A DNA stretch of 64,000 nt from Isoetes taiwanensis. Its lineage: Eukaryota > Streptophyta > Lycopodiopsida > Isoetales > Isoetaceae. Shown piece after piece: positions 12,111-24,399 of the stretch. The notes under the pieces are model-generated. The model had not been told where the DNA came from, did not search any database, and was given only the letters and a program-made list of their open reading frames with translations. Each line of letters opens with the position of its first letter. Position 1 is the stretch's first letter. The stretch lies in NCBI GenBank assembly GCA_021234155.1, contig JAJEKV010000232.1:498001-562000 (forward strand). The letters run 5' to 3'. A program made the position numbers and the translations under genes.

Positions 12111-15060
12111 GTCATGAATGGCATCGATCCGAGCCCTCAGATCGTTATTCTGGGACGGGACGAGCAACTATACATGTGCTCGTCATTCTTGTGGCTAGTT
12201 ATCGGCGTCTTCTCATAGCAGCATCTCTTTGGATTGATAGGCTTGTCGTTCATCATAGCAGCAATATACAATGTGTGGGAAAAAACTGAATGGGAGAGGG
12301 AGAGCATGATGGCCGCCATCTGCCGTGAACACAAGACATCAACATGTGGAACTCCTTGGGCAGTTATCGCAGACGAAAGAGGAGCTTTCGCAAGTTAACG
12401 AATTAAGCATGAACAAACTAGAAAGATGGTAAACGCGAAAGCATAATGAGAGAATGAGTCCCAAAAAGACAACGCAAAATGAGAATGTATCTATTATAAA
12501 ACCTGTCACAAAAATGCAATGGAGTGCCAAATACAAATACGTCATAACCAGAAAAATGAGAATCAATGAAAAATGAGAATAAAAGAATATATATCCCATA
12601 TAAAATCCATGCCATAGAAACTCAATGAGGTGCCAAATGCCAATAAGTCGGATGCAGATAAAGCAAGTGTAAAAGATGTGAAATAAGCTATGATAATGGG
12701 GTAAGGATGAAGCCTAAAACTATAAAAAAACAACGAGAAGACATACAATATAAACTAAAGTTGGCCAAATAAAACATTCTTGTAACAAAATGCAATGCAA
12801 CGCATTTGGAAAGCAATCGGAAAATGTTAAATAAAAGAGAAATTGTAGTTTTGAATGAGATGTCATAAGGCAATTTGATAACATGCCGAAACCTATGAAT
12901 AGATGCCCCAGTATAAATAGCACTTACCGGAATGGGACGAGGTTGAGGTAGAGGTGATATCCTGGGAGCGCAAAGTCAAGAGGAATGTCAAGAAGAAAGG
13001 TGAAATTGAAGGCAAATCAAGTTCCCTAACAAGGAGATTCACAAGGTGCGAGGAATGTGCGTGAACAAGACTGGGGAAGCGAAGGTGGAGACTAAGACTA
13101 GGCAAGGTGGGGCCGAGTCAGCAGAATAGAAGCGGGCGATAATGCAGCTAATTAATGATGGCTTGAAAAAATTGGAAAGCAGTTCCTGGAAGTGGAGTTC
13201 GCTCTCAAGATCCAAGTGAAGCCCCCGATAATACGCTCAGAGAATAGAGTAAACAACTGTCAAATATCAAGCTAACTAATTCATACAAAAAATATGAACA
13301 GTATATAGTTAAAGCAAGTACCTAAGCTCAAATGATGCGTTTAAGCTCAAATGATGCATTTAAACTCAAATGATGTATGATGAGTATGCGCACCAAGCTG
13401 TAAATGCACAGAAGATAAATTCAATAACAAATCTAGGTGCAATAATGGACAACTCGGGACATGTATCCCTGGAGATTTGGCCCAGAAACGAAAAATAAAG
13501 CCACGACTGCCAACCTCGAGAAAGTATGCAAAAGAAGTATGCAATTCAAAAAGAACCTAGATCACATGATATGTAATGATAAATTCCAATCTAAGTGGAA
13601 GTATAGATGCATAAAATGGAATTCAGGATAGGCCAAAGACGTGGAAATAGAGAAGAGCAATAAACAGGAAAATAGTGGATAAAGATTGCCATGACCAATC
13701 AACACAAAAAAACTTATATTCTAAATACTCTGAACAAGAAATCCCAAAAATAGCTAGATGAAAATCGAAATCAAGATAAATCTACGTCAATAGATTGTAA
13801 GAAATGCAAAACGTGCCAATTTGCAATAGCATCGCAAAGATAGAACATCAAAGAGTGAAAGAGCATCGAAATTCGTAGTAGACGCAATGCTGACGTCATG
13901 CTACATCAGCAACAACAATAACAACATATAGACAGAGAGGAGAGGGAGGGAGGGAGGGAGGGAGGGTGAGAGAGGGGCGAAGGAGTAACGTAAAACGAGC
14001 GAGAGAAAGATAAAAGATGGTAATCAACGACGCAAAAAAGAGGGGATATAGCTATGCTCGACAAGGCTGGAAAGATAATCCAGAATGGGATAAAGGAGGG
14101 TCCACATAAGGTTGTGGTCGAACCTGATAGTCAATGGCAGATAGGCAGTCATAGGAAATGGGTCACTTCTAATGAACAGAAGCTGAGGTAAAGGAAAAGG
14201 TAATACTTAAATGGAACGGAAAATAGGTCTCAAAATACTTAAATGGAATGGCAATAAAAAAATCGGGGAAGGGGGTGGAGGAGGGGGGAGAGAGAGAGAG
14301 GGAGGGAGGGAGAAGAACCGGTGACGTCACTATAGATGGACCGCGTCCAACGAAGCAGGGACAAATGTAATATAATGCTATAAAATCGAAAAGAAATAAC
14401 CTTTTTTGCAAAACTTGTGAGCCACCAAGATGAAGATGTAAGCCGCCGCTAGGAAGATTGCGAATGCCTGAAAGTATCGAGGTGGGCTAGGTTGACAAAA
14501 GCGTGGAGACGGTTATGCGCTGGACGATTGTGGAAGGACGAGTTCCTTCCACAACCATCTTCCTCAGTCTTATCGTCGGGCGGTTTTTGTGTTCTTTGCG
14601 AGTCCCTTCCCAGAATAATAGTGATCTTAATTTTTTGCGAAGTCGCATTTTCTTGCTGTTTGAAATGATGGTATGAAGCACTTTTAAACACCTGTACTTT
14701 TTTTCTTCTAAAAGTGTGATTTCAACTTCAGGTCTACCAAGAGAATGTTTATGCTCTAGAAAAAAAATTGTTCCTTTTAAGAAGATAGCATGAAGCATGG
14801 GGTGAGTGAAAATTTGGCTGTAGTGAACCTAAAAAAAATTTCGCTGTTTCTCTGTAGTGAACCTAAATGGTCCCATCAATGTGTTTCTCTGTAGTGAACC
14901 CTTCTCAAAATAAGTGGAATATATGGGACAAACTCAAAACGATGTTCTAACTGCTTTGTCATCGAGCCTTCTCAAAATAAGTAGAAAATACAAAGCGTCA
15001 GTTTAGGGTGGCATCAGCTCTTGAGCAGTCTGTGATTACATATCCATAAGGCACTTATTG
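12111..15060. other. Long stretch without a recognisable gene
   Basis: Open frames on both strands are short and low-complexity. Small repeats include three copies of AAGCTCAAATGATGCGTTT-like sequence (13325-13378), a GGGA run at 13940-13965 and a GA-rich run at 14279-14312. Three copies of TCTGTAGTGAACC-like sequence lie at 14817-14900. No RNA gene or element end is seen. Confidence 0.5.
13938..13968. repeat. (GGGA)n microsatellite
   Basis: Purine-only run of about seven GGGA units inside a wider GA-rich tract. Confidence 0.85.
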
Positions 15061-16155
15061 CATGGTAAGCATTACTACCCTCTCATCTATCTATTTTTTT
15101 TCTTGCCCTTTTTGTTATTTGTAGTCATAAGCATGTGCAATCTAAACATTGTTCAGATGACTTCAAACCTCTTTGCTACATGCGATGTTCTCTTGTGGTA
15201 TTCTATATGATATAGGGCAAGATATTTATGAAGAATACAAGTTAAGATGCCTTATTCAAGGGCAAAGATGCCAACTGGTTGCATTATTAATATTATGAAC
15301 AAGAGGTGTCGTGTGAATTCTTGCTTGATGTTTTTCCATCATTGACCATGTGAATGTTATGTTTTTTTGTATATTCCATACCAGTACTGAGACCTCACAT
15401 GCCTCCATACAACTGCTTTAAATAAACAATATTTTTGAAATATGTTCTTAGAGTATGCAGTGCTAATATGATGCCAAATGCTACAAGGATCACAAGAAAC
15501 TTATGCTCACATCATTCATGCTATGAAGAAAAAAATTGCAGTTATTCAGAGAATTGGATTCTTGGTTGATTTCAACTATAACTATCACAATTTGAGCTCA
15601 AAAAGTGTCAAAGTTCAAAGCATATATACAATATAATGTTTAAATTATTTTGCATAGAGAATCTCATTATAAATGTTCAATCCTACAATTTTATAGTCAC
15701 TAAAATTTTTAGCAACAACGAGGAGGAGGAGGAGTTTTTACGTCATGCCACTTGGCAGCATTCCTTAGGACCTATCACGACCCCACAACATGCTAAACAA
15801 TATGATGTGCCATTCCAACTACATCATGCCTCCATTTCATGCCCTAAAGAGCTGGGGCAAAATGGAAAGAACCTGTACATATAGGCCATTAAGCACTCCT
15901 TGCCATGGCTATCCCAAACTTCTTCGCCCCTAATTCCAAGAACATATCCTAGAATGTCATGGAACTTAGCTAATGTGCATCTTACAAATATATTCCGTCT
16001 TTCTTGATGCCTATATATATCTAGATTTATTGTGACATATTGGAATGCATTGCAAGAGCATATGCCATCGAACACACTCTCTTACACATCCAAATTGACA
16101 ATGTTAAATGCACCAACAAACGACTATATTAGACATGATAATACAAGGCTCTAGA
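15061..16155. other. AT-rich stretch, no gene seen
   Basis: A frame at 15636-15884 contains a Glu run encoded by GAG repeats (15720-15735) but no domain. Nothing else is supported. Confidence 0.5.
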
Positions 16156-16345
16156 GATAAACATTGATCCAACTCCCACAAGTCCTCACATGGCCCAATC
16201 ATTCCATGAATAATAATTTCGTCAAATTTGATATGTTTGATCACGAGTTCTGTTCTTCAACATAAGGACATGATTTTATAAACAACATTCAGTCTCACCT
16301 ACAAAATCCATTGCATCTACTACGAATATCACAAATAATAGTTCA
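16156..16345. repeat. Long direct repeat, copy 1
   Basis: About 190 bp resembling 17520-17710 in the same orientation. Shared blocks include CATTCCATGAAT, TAAACAACATTC and TCACCTACAAAATCCATTGC. The copies are about 1.37 kb apart and roughly 75-80% alike by eye. No TG..CA ends or coding sequence lie between them, so LTR identity is not supported. Confidence 0.6.
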
Positions 16346-17519
16346 TCTTGCAAAATATATGATTGTGTTTTTATCGCATGGAGTATTTTAATTTAGTTTG
16401 CACTCCCAACCTATTGTTTTAGCATCTATACATGCATGTAGTATATGCACATAATGCATGCATGTTGAGCCCCTCTTTTACTTGACACAGTGGAAGGCAT
16501 GGCTTAGTTTCTTTTGCGATCATACATGTCTTTTCACATGAGAGGTTTACCTTTTCTCTAGCATCAAAAAGCATTTAGATTTGCAAAACCGTGTGCAAAT
16601 TTTCTTGTTCCCTTTTCTCCAAGGCAATCCACTTCTCTTTGTTTTAAAGTTCTTGGCATATTCACATGCTCTTGAATATGATGGACATCGATAAATGCAA
16701 AGAATAGGAGTTGAACCTGCTATAATAGCATAAAATAATTAGGGCCAACACAACAAGGCAACACCTATAATCGATGTTTATCAAAGAGCCATGGAGACAC
16801 ATTTTGTCCCATATCACTGCAACAAAAGAATGATACATTAGAATTCATGGGAGTGAACCACAAGTACAAAACCATTGACCACATGCCATTGCAATCCTTA
16901 TGATTTCATCACAAATGCTCTCAAGCATTTCTATTGATGTAATAAGGGGATAAGAAGCCACAACTAGTGATGTGGTTTGTTTTGTAGCCTTGGTGTTTTC
17001 CGAACACATGATTATATGTTGGATGGATCTACGCATTCATTATATTTTCTTAATATAATTCTATACGTCAATTATTATTTTTCATATGATTGGCATATAG
17101 TATAAATGATTACATTCCATGTTCTTCTAGGAAAATTAATGCTCTCCATATTCATATTCCATTTCTAAGTAGTTCCACTGCATCATTTTAATGAAGTCCA
17201 ACTTTTACAAAACAACCTCTAGGCCATAAAAAAAGGCCTTTTTTTTTTTTACCCATGCATCGACCATTATATATATAAATACTATGAATATTACATATTA
17301 CACCATTGAACATGACATCCCAAATATCAGAAAAAACCATTGAATTAAACCTCCCACCCCCTGTTGTTTTTGTTGATATTTGAAGGTGTCCAATGGTAGG
17401 CTCGGGCCGTTGAATGCCAATTTCGGGCGATCTTGACCATCTTCAAGTGCAACTCATTTTTTTGCAAGTTCTAGTTAACTATCAGTTTCAAATACGGAAT
17501 TAAACCAAAGGTTATGAAG

Positions 17520-17710
17520 TGCATTATACATGAATCCAACTCTTACAAGCCCCCAACATAGTCCAACCATTCCATGAATGAATAAACTCATCGATTGTGA
17601 TATATTTGATCCAAGTTCTGCTCGAAATATCCTTCAATCTCTAAGCACATTCTATAAACAACATTCTATCTCACCTACAAAATCCATTGCATCTACCCAT
17701 TCTACACCAC
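17520..17710. repeat. Long direct repeat, copy 2
   Basis: Partner of the copy at 16156. Both contain the same order of short conserved blocks ending in CTACAAAATCCATTGCATCTA. The intervening 1.2 kb holds only short frames. Confidence 0.6.
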
Positions 17711-18124
17711 ATGCCTATGCATAACGTCTTAGCACATGTTTCTAGTTCGTATTGCTTTACACTTAGACCTTAGATTCCATTTACTTATGAAAGACTACGA
17801 TTTTTTCAAAAAAAAAATAAAAGAGCAAAATAAATAAAGAATAAAAAAAAGCTATATTTTTTTTTTTTTTGAAGAAACGGCAGAGATTGTATTACTATAT
17901 GAGAAAATTACATAGTCATACATACAAAAAAACCATTGTAGGAGTCAACCTTACAATGGAAAAATGGTGATGGCTAGAGGACCACCACAAACCTTTTTTA
18001 GGGAAAGGATACCCACTCAGAAAAAGGAAAAAAGCACTTTTAAAAATAGTTCGTGAGCATAGAGGACTCAATCGTGAGAGCTGGTCAACATTTCACGTAA
18101 TATCGGGGACCCCTTCGAGATTGA
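17711..18124. other. AT-rich spacer with homopolymer runs
   Basis: A-rich (17808-17850) and T-rich (17856-17870) runs. The T run is followed by GAAGAAACGGCAGAGATTGT, which could be the A-tailed 3' end of a minus-strand retroposon. Confidence 0.35.
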
Positions 18125-18744
18125 TTATAGCAAAGCCTCTGTATGGACAAACATCAGGTCATCAAGTTCATTCGGCCCATAACCTGTTGAATCCAGGAGA
18201 TACATAACCCAAGCATCACGAGCATCTTCATGAATTTTCAGCTTTGCTTGGAAGTAAGGTTTAATCTCCGGAATGAACCTCCAGAGATCTTCATCGCTCA
18301 GCATCCGGGTAAAGGTGATGCAGCTGATGACCTCAGTTTTAAGCCAAAAAAGTGCATCTATGGTTTCCAAAGGCGAGAGAGGAACAGTAGCAAGTAGCAG
18401 GATCTACCTCGCGGGCATGTCCTCCCTCATGGTGCCTCCTCAGCAGAAGCTCTGTCAAACAAAGAATCCACATCATTAAAGAGCAAAGTAAAAAACTGAA
18501 AGAAACCATTGAAGTTTCCCAAGGAATCCCATCGTCTGTCATAATTCAAGCCCTGCTTTGCCTTATGAGCCATGGCAGCTTCAGCTAGGAGGACTTGAAA
18601 GGAAGCTTTGAGCTTATTCAGGCTTGGGGCAAAGCTATACCTTTTGAATCTCGTTACTATGGATTTGGTAGACCATATACGTTGAAAGCATAAAGAAGGC
18701 AAATAAGGGTGTGTGGCTGAATTTTTTGCAAGGGAGCTGTTCAT
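18125..18744 (-). pseudogene. Possible decayed gene, unidentified
   Basis: Two minus-strand blocks look protein-like. One is 18744-18427, with LNKLKASFQVLLAEAAMAHK and WDSLGNFNGFFQFFTLLFND. The other is 18410-18125, with PLETIDALFWLKTEVI, SDEDLWRFIPEIKPYFQAKL and HEDARDAWVMYLLDS. They are out of frame with each other, and a TAG interrupts the second block near 18402-18406. I do not recognise a family. It may be a gene relic or part of a transposon. Confidence 0.25.
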
Positions 18745-19924
18745 GAATGCTAGATATATTATACAGTTAGATAAGATATGTACATTCTGTAATTTTTATT
18801 ATATCTCTAATAAACTTTTTGCATTCGTCCTCCCAGCATATACTTCACTCATACAAGTTACCCTCATCACATCATACAAAACATCCATAACTTTCTCAGT
18901 CAACATTTATATCCCTAACTGGGGTCGTCAACGAGTTGCTCCTTATCGAGGGATTTTGAATGCTCTCTATCAACAATTAGTAGCCTCCAGATCTGCTATA
19001 CCATCAAATGCCCAAGAGGAGGTGCCTCGCTCATCCACATAAGTATTTACTTAAGAGTCTCCTTGTTAAGAAACCACACCTTTTGAATGTATTTTAGTTT
19101 AGTACGTTATATGGTATCCTTTCAGATTGGCCATTTATTATATAAGAAAGACAATTTCCATGATTCCCAACAATGCGCTGGTTCCTTCAGCTTCGTAAGT
19201 CGAGGCTGTCAAACATCTCCAGCAAGCCCCCCAGTTCATTACAGGCTCGCATAGGTAGAAAAGATGCAAATTCGTCAAAGTACTAAGTCATTTTCCATCC
19301 AAACACCACTTTTTGCTATGGCAATAATTTCTAATCTGTTGGTAAAAGTTGATAATGACATCTTTGAGAACAGTTAATATGTATTGCTAAAGAACTGCTG
19401 AGGGGTAAGGTTGCAAGTTGCAAGGAAATATACTAGCAATGACATGATGGATGAGGTTAGCGAAGAGCAGCATGATCTTGGGTTAAAAGTCATCATATAA
19501 GTTCCTGCAAAGTAAAAAAGCATATAGATTAGTCATCAGACTTTTGATAACTCCAGCAATCAAGAACAAGATTCAATGCACTTCAAAGCACATACTCCTA
19601 CAAATCAACCCCCAAATTGAATACATGAAATTCAATTTGTGTGGAGACAGAATATTTTTCATGCACTAGAGATCAATCAATTACCTTGGTAGAATGAACA
19701 CGCATTCACTTACATATAGGCTTCTCACTATAATAATATACAATTGAACTTCATATTTCTGAGAACTTCTAAATAAGCAGATTTTAAGAGACCCTGAAAG
19801 AGAGACCTAACAGTTATCTAACCTGGAAAATGTTTCTGCAGCATCCACAATGGTTTACTTGTGATTACCTGTGCCATACCATAAATTAGAATTTAGTTCT
19901 CCTCTTTGGAAACATTTGAATCTG
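18745..19924. other. Unassigned; includes 3' flank of the RRM gene
   Basis: One exon-like plus-strand frame ends at 19042 (RQRVAPYRGILNALYQQL then a stop) but has no partner. From about 19400 the sequence probably contains the 3' UTR of the minus-strand RRM gene. Confidence 0.35.
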
Positions 19925-21863
19925 TCATGTGCCTGTGTAATATGTTGGAACGCCTCCCGCTGCTGGGAGTTGTCCTGGTGGAGCTGGAACATATTGCGCA
20001 TATTGCGCATGATTATATTGTGGCATTGGCGCTGTCACAGCTGCATATTGAGGATTTGGAGCAATACCAGCATAAGCAGCCTGAGCATTATATGCAGGCA
20101 GTCCTGGGGCGTACGGAGAAAATCCTAATGCCGCAGCCCCCCCAGCTGGCATGGGAGGCCTCAGATAACCTGGAATATTTTGATGTACAACACCATATCC
20201 TGCTTGCACTTGGGGACCCTGGGTTGGAGTGACCTGTGGTGAAGCTTTGTCCTTCTGACCTTCTGCTGCTAGCTTGACAATCACATGTCGTCCCTGTGTA
20301 TTAAGAATGTTCAGCATATGCCAGAAATAAATTAAACTTAAAGCAATGCTGATTTAATATGCTACCTCAATTGTCTTGTTTGGATCGTCAATTGCCTTTT
20401 TGGCAGCTTCCACACTTTTATAAGTGATAAATGCAAAGCCACTGCATAAATGCATCCAATTAAGAACAGCAGCACTGTAAGGCAATGGGTGTTATCTGCA
20501 AACAGTAACCTACCGAGACTTATTTGTATTCTTGTCATATGCAACCGCACCTTCTTCAATTTCTCCATACTGCGAAAATATTTTTAACAGTGTCTCATTT
20601 GATGTATCATATGCCAGACCACCAATGTATAACTTCCTCTGTGTCTGATCAGTGGCGCTAGGCCCGATTGCACTTCCAGAAGATGCCAAATTGCAAACGG
20701 TTATACGACCCTAAAAGTAATTTAAATAATTTAGAACTAACTGTCAAAACATTGTAAGATTTACCATACATAAACTTACATCGATTTGTTTGCTGGGCTC
20801 TTTCAACGCCCGTTGAGCTGAATCCATGTGCTTAAACGTGATGAATCCAAACCCACGTGATTTTCCTGTAGCTTTATCAGTGATAACAGCCCCTTCCTCT
20901 ATCTCACCAAATTGTAGAAAGGCCTGTCAAACGAATTACAAAATAAATCATTTCAAATCAACAGTTAAGATCAGCATTGGCACGTTCTGGATGCTGTGAG
21001 TGTTCTCATGAGCACGCACCATCGTAATACACTCCAGTAACAGAAACAACCAGGTCATATGAAGTTAGCCATGCTTCACAGTACCAACAAATCAAGGCAT
21101 ACCATACACCCTTTCATATACCACAAACAAGGCATGTCCAAACAACAGTCATGCACTCACATCACGCAGAGCCTGCGCGGTAGTCTCCCAAGCTAGCCCA
21201 CGCACAAACAGCTTCCGATGAGCAGGATCTTTGCTTGCAACATCTCTAATATCATCTGCAACCGCAGGGTATTGAGAACCTCTGCAGAATACAAGCCCAC
21301 ACCACACGCATTCCCAGTCAATCCAATCATCTAAAACAACACCCAAACAAAAAAGTCGCGAAGATTTTAACAAGCATCCATCTGTCACACGACGTCTGCC
21401 AATCTTTCAATGAGTTGCAACACAAATACAGTTCAAAACGTGAGAAATTAGACTTGCTAGCCCTTTGATAATCAATTGAGATGTAATGTTGTAATGAACT
21501 TTAACTAAACTATCTTCCAGCATACCATCAAACGCCTTCAGTAAGGCGATTATTAGGTACGCACATAACTTACACCTCTTAGGTCATTGATCTTCCAGAA
21601 CATAATGCCCTCCAAAAGAACCATGTATTAAAAATGCCTAAAATCAATGATCTAAGTGCGAAAAGAAATATAATTTGTACTAACAAAGATACAGCTACTT
21701 CACCAAAAACTACAACTTACGCATCAAGAAGCAGAGCTACAAGCTGCTCTTTACTAAGAGGCTCCAGCAACCTCTTGAGATCATCTTTTGATAAGATTGT
21801 GCTGTAGCCATGGCTGCCATCATTCAGCTTCCTCTTCTTGGTTTCCTCCTCACCGAGTTCCAT
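19925..21863 (-). CDS. UBA2: UBP1-associated protein 2-like RNA-binding protein, two RRMs
   Basis: Six exons, minus strand: 21863-21721, 21281-21161, 20923-20780, 20710-20514, 20441-20366 and 20293-19925. Total 1050 nt, 349 residues, all junctions GT..AG and in phase. RRM1 has RNP2 LFVRGL at ~72-77 and RNP1 RGFGFITF at ~111-118. RRM2 has RNP2 LYIGGL at ~163-168 and RNP1 RGFAFITY at ~202-209. The N-terminus has KKRKLNDG (a likely nuclear signal) and [17 protein letters not shown], typical of the plant UBA2/AKIP1 family. The C-terminal ~120 residues are Ala/Gly/Pro/Gln/Tyr-rich and likely disordered. Known relatives are nuclear hnRNP-like proteins that bind U-rich 3' UTRs with UBP1 and act in ABA and stress responses. 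An in-frame ATG at 21995 would add 44 residues. I prefer 21863 because the KKRKL block follows it closely. The coding sequence is intact; introns are 69-439 bp. Confidence 0.9.
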
Positions 21864-22017
21864 TCTTCCTGCTCTAAGGAGCTGCTTTTGTGCTTGAGAA
21901 ACCTCGCAAATCGTGGGCGGCAAAACTGGCGCTCCCAGCAAAGACCCAATGCAAATTTTTGGATTGCCCCAAGGGAAACCATAGGGTGGGTCCATGGGAG
22001 ATTATTTTTTATACAAG

Positions 22018-22101
22018 AATGACGTGGCGTCCGCGCAGAATTGCCAACGCCACGTCATTCCTGTGAATGTAACTGGCATTTTTTTTCTGACGTGGCGTCT
22101 A
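22018..22101. promoter_or_regulatory. Clustered TGACGTGGCGTC sites (bZIP type) upstream of the RRM gene
   Basis: Three ACGT-core sites: TGACGTGGCGTC at 22020-22031, its inverted partner ACGCCACGTCATT at 22047-22059, and TGACGTGGCGTC at 22089-22100. The first two form a 13-bp perfect inverted repeat, AATGACGTGGCGT and its complement. They lie about 155-240 bp upstream of the ATG at 21863. ACGTGGC is the ABRE/G-box-like core recognised by plant bZIP factors. ABA or stress control is inferred, and fits what is known of the UBA2/AKIP1 family. Confidence 0.6.
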
Positions 22102-22139
22102 GTTGGCGCTGACATGGAAAAAAGTTTAGAGCAGAGTTA

Positions 22140-22796
22140 GGGTGGAATCACACTAGTGACTGCCCAAAACTGTGTTTTTTATGTCTTGGGCCGGGTTCGA
22201 TGCCCAAGAAAACTGGGTATCACATCTGCGCCCAAGAACGAACTGCCATGTCAGAAATATCTCTGAAGCAACGGATGAACCCTAAAATCATCTCTTGCAG
22301 CTCAGATTACGCCCGATTACGCCTGGAGTCGCCGGGTTCACGAAAAAAGATTAGCATTACCGTTTATTCAGAATCGGTTCTTCAATCAACGATTTTGGGC
22401 ATGTTGATTGGCGATTTTGGGGCTGATTAGCTCGATTTTTTAGGTTGATCCGATTCGGTTTTCTTCTTCGCCGAGGCATCAATATAAATTCCTTTCGCAA
22501 AACCGGCTTTCAATCCACGTGAATCGGTGCTAAAATCGTTCCAAATGCTGACCTTTGAAGCTGGGAAGAACCCTAATATTTGCTCTTGATTTTTTTTGGC
22601 AACGATGGCTCGAGGTGGCGGTGGCCAAGATCTTGGTCGTGGGTAACCCCGACCGTGAATATGTACCCGCCCGGAAAAATTGCATCCTGGGCACCCCAAG
22701 TGTGATAGAGGGGGGCCCATGAATTTAAAAAAGCAGAACATTTGATTGGTGGATTGAAAATTAGGCTCATGGGCGGCCACAAGTGTGATTCCACCC
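22140..22796. mobile_element. PIF/Harbinger (Tourist)-like MITE, 657 bp
   Basis: The element is bounded by inverted repeats GGGTGGAATCACACT (15 bp perfect; about 23 of 26 matches when extended to GCCC) at 22140-22165 and 22771-22796. It is flanked by TTA on both sides (22137-22139 and 22797-22799). A 3-bp TTA duplication is the signature of PIF/Harbinger and Tourist elements. The inside encodes no transposase; the open frames there are incidental. It sits just behind the clustered ACGT sites, so its insertion set the distal limit of the RRM-gene promoter. Confidence 0.8.
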
Positions 22797-22799
22797 TTA

Positions 22800-24250
22800 G
22801 ACAACATTTTCTCTCTCTTCCTCCTTCGCGAACTGGCTATGACGTTCTGAACGGCGCCAGGCGTTTTCGAAGGCGCTGGGGCATTTTCACGAGTTTTTTT
22901 ATGGCGCTCCATGATCTGTGAAGGCGCTAGGGTAGTTAGACCTGTTTGTCAACTTTTTTTTGTGTTTTTAGTTAGATTTTGTTATATTCTGACAAATCTT
23001 GCTTGCAGGTGGTCGGTGCAGTGATTTTGTCGAGTTTCTAAGGTTCTTGTGGAGTTCTAGCGGCTGTTACAGTGCAGTTATAGCAGTTGGAGTCCTTTGA
23101 GAGGATCTTTGTCGAGTTTTCAGCCTTTTGTTCTGATTTTTGGAGTTTCTTTGCAACTTTTCTGCGTTCTTGCAAACTTTGAAGTGATTCTTTATAACAC
23201 TTGTAAGCATTTTTATGTTCTTGTGTTTATTTTTTATTTTTTATGCTAATGTCTCGTTTGTTTGCTGCAGTTGATCTTTTCTGATCTGGAGGTCTTGTTT
23301 GTTTGCTGCATGCAGTTAATCTTTTCTGATTTCATACAAAACCTGCTTAAGAAGAGTTAGATTTGGACTTGGAAGTGATTTATAAACTTCATATTTTCAT
23401 GTTTTCTCATGTTTTCTGTTCTATAAAACTTTTGATCTAGCGTGATCTAGTCATGATCTGCACTGTTGTAATTTTTGACATCAAATGAAGCTTTTGACTC
23501 TGTAAATTGCAGTTTTTTAGACTGTTTACTGCATTGTATTTCAGAATGTAAGTTGAGATAGCTGAATGTAGGGTAGAAAACTTAGAATGTAGGGTAAAAT
23601 TGTTGGAATGTAGGGTAAAATATAGAATGTAGAGTAAAAATGTAAGATTGTAAGGTAAAAATAACAATATCAATCTAGCCTAACATTCTCTAAAAGAATG
23701 TGTGCCATGTGGCAACACACCATAGGCGTAGAGGTCAGAAAAACTGGCAGCTTACATTTACGTACCACTGGATGTGCCATATTCAATGATGTAGATATCG
23801 ATTCCCTCAATGTTATGTGAAGGTTTTGCGCGCCTGAGTTGTTGTTGATCCTCGTGAGCTTGTGTTAAACCACTTTTTTTAGGAAGAGCGGCACACCACC
23901 TTGGACATAAAGAGCATGAGACATTCTTTTTTGCATTCCCGGTCTGGGAATGGGGCGAGGAATGAAGGAAGAATGGCACTGGAAGGCTGGGCGCTTGACA
24001 CGCCTGGCGCGAATTGTTAGAATGAGTACACGTCAGAAGCAAATTGGGCACGGAGTAGATTGCCAATTCGCGCAAGTTTGATGATTGTGAGGGTAAAACA
24101 ATTGTGATGATATCTAAATTTCTTGACATAGGTATACCTTTGTGGCAGCCCTTCTTCTTCCTTCTTTGAGAAGTATAGCCCTCGCCTGATGCCGTTGTTG
24201 GCCTTGGCCACGCGGTGTTGAAAGGTGTGTGTTGTACTCTTATTGAAGGT
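22800..24250. other. Intergenic stretch with a small tandem repeat
   Basis: No gene is supported. T-rich plus-strand sequence at 22930-23430 with several GTTTGCTGCAG-like pieces resembles intron or leader sequence. The repeat at 23556-23662 is listed separately. Confidence 0.4.
23556..23662. repeat. GAATGTAGGGTAAAA tandem repeat
   Basis: About five to six imperfect copies of GAATGTAGGGTAAAA with 4-10 bp spacers. The last copies drift to TTGTAAGGTAAAA. The period is about 20-26 bp. Confidence 0.8.
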
Positions 24251-24399
24251 TACGAGAATGTTTTACTAATTCATACCCTAGTTCCCGATGGTGTTGTTGA
24301 TGAAAGTCCGACACCAATATAGGGATTGGCGATGTTTTAGTAAGTATTCGATTGGTCTCGCCTTGTGGCGTAATTTTGATCGGTCATATCTCTCTGATC

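Noticed and set aside
16156-17710. LTR retrotransposon
   Set aside because: The direct repeats lack TG..CA ends, and no gag-pol or primer-binding site lies between them.
22172-22212. GGTTCGATGCCC resembling a tRNA B-box
   Set aside because: No A-box at the right distance and no cloverleaf. It lies inside the MITE at 22140-22796.
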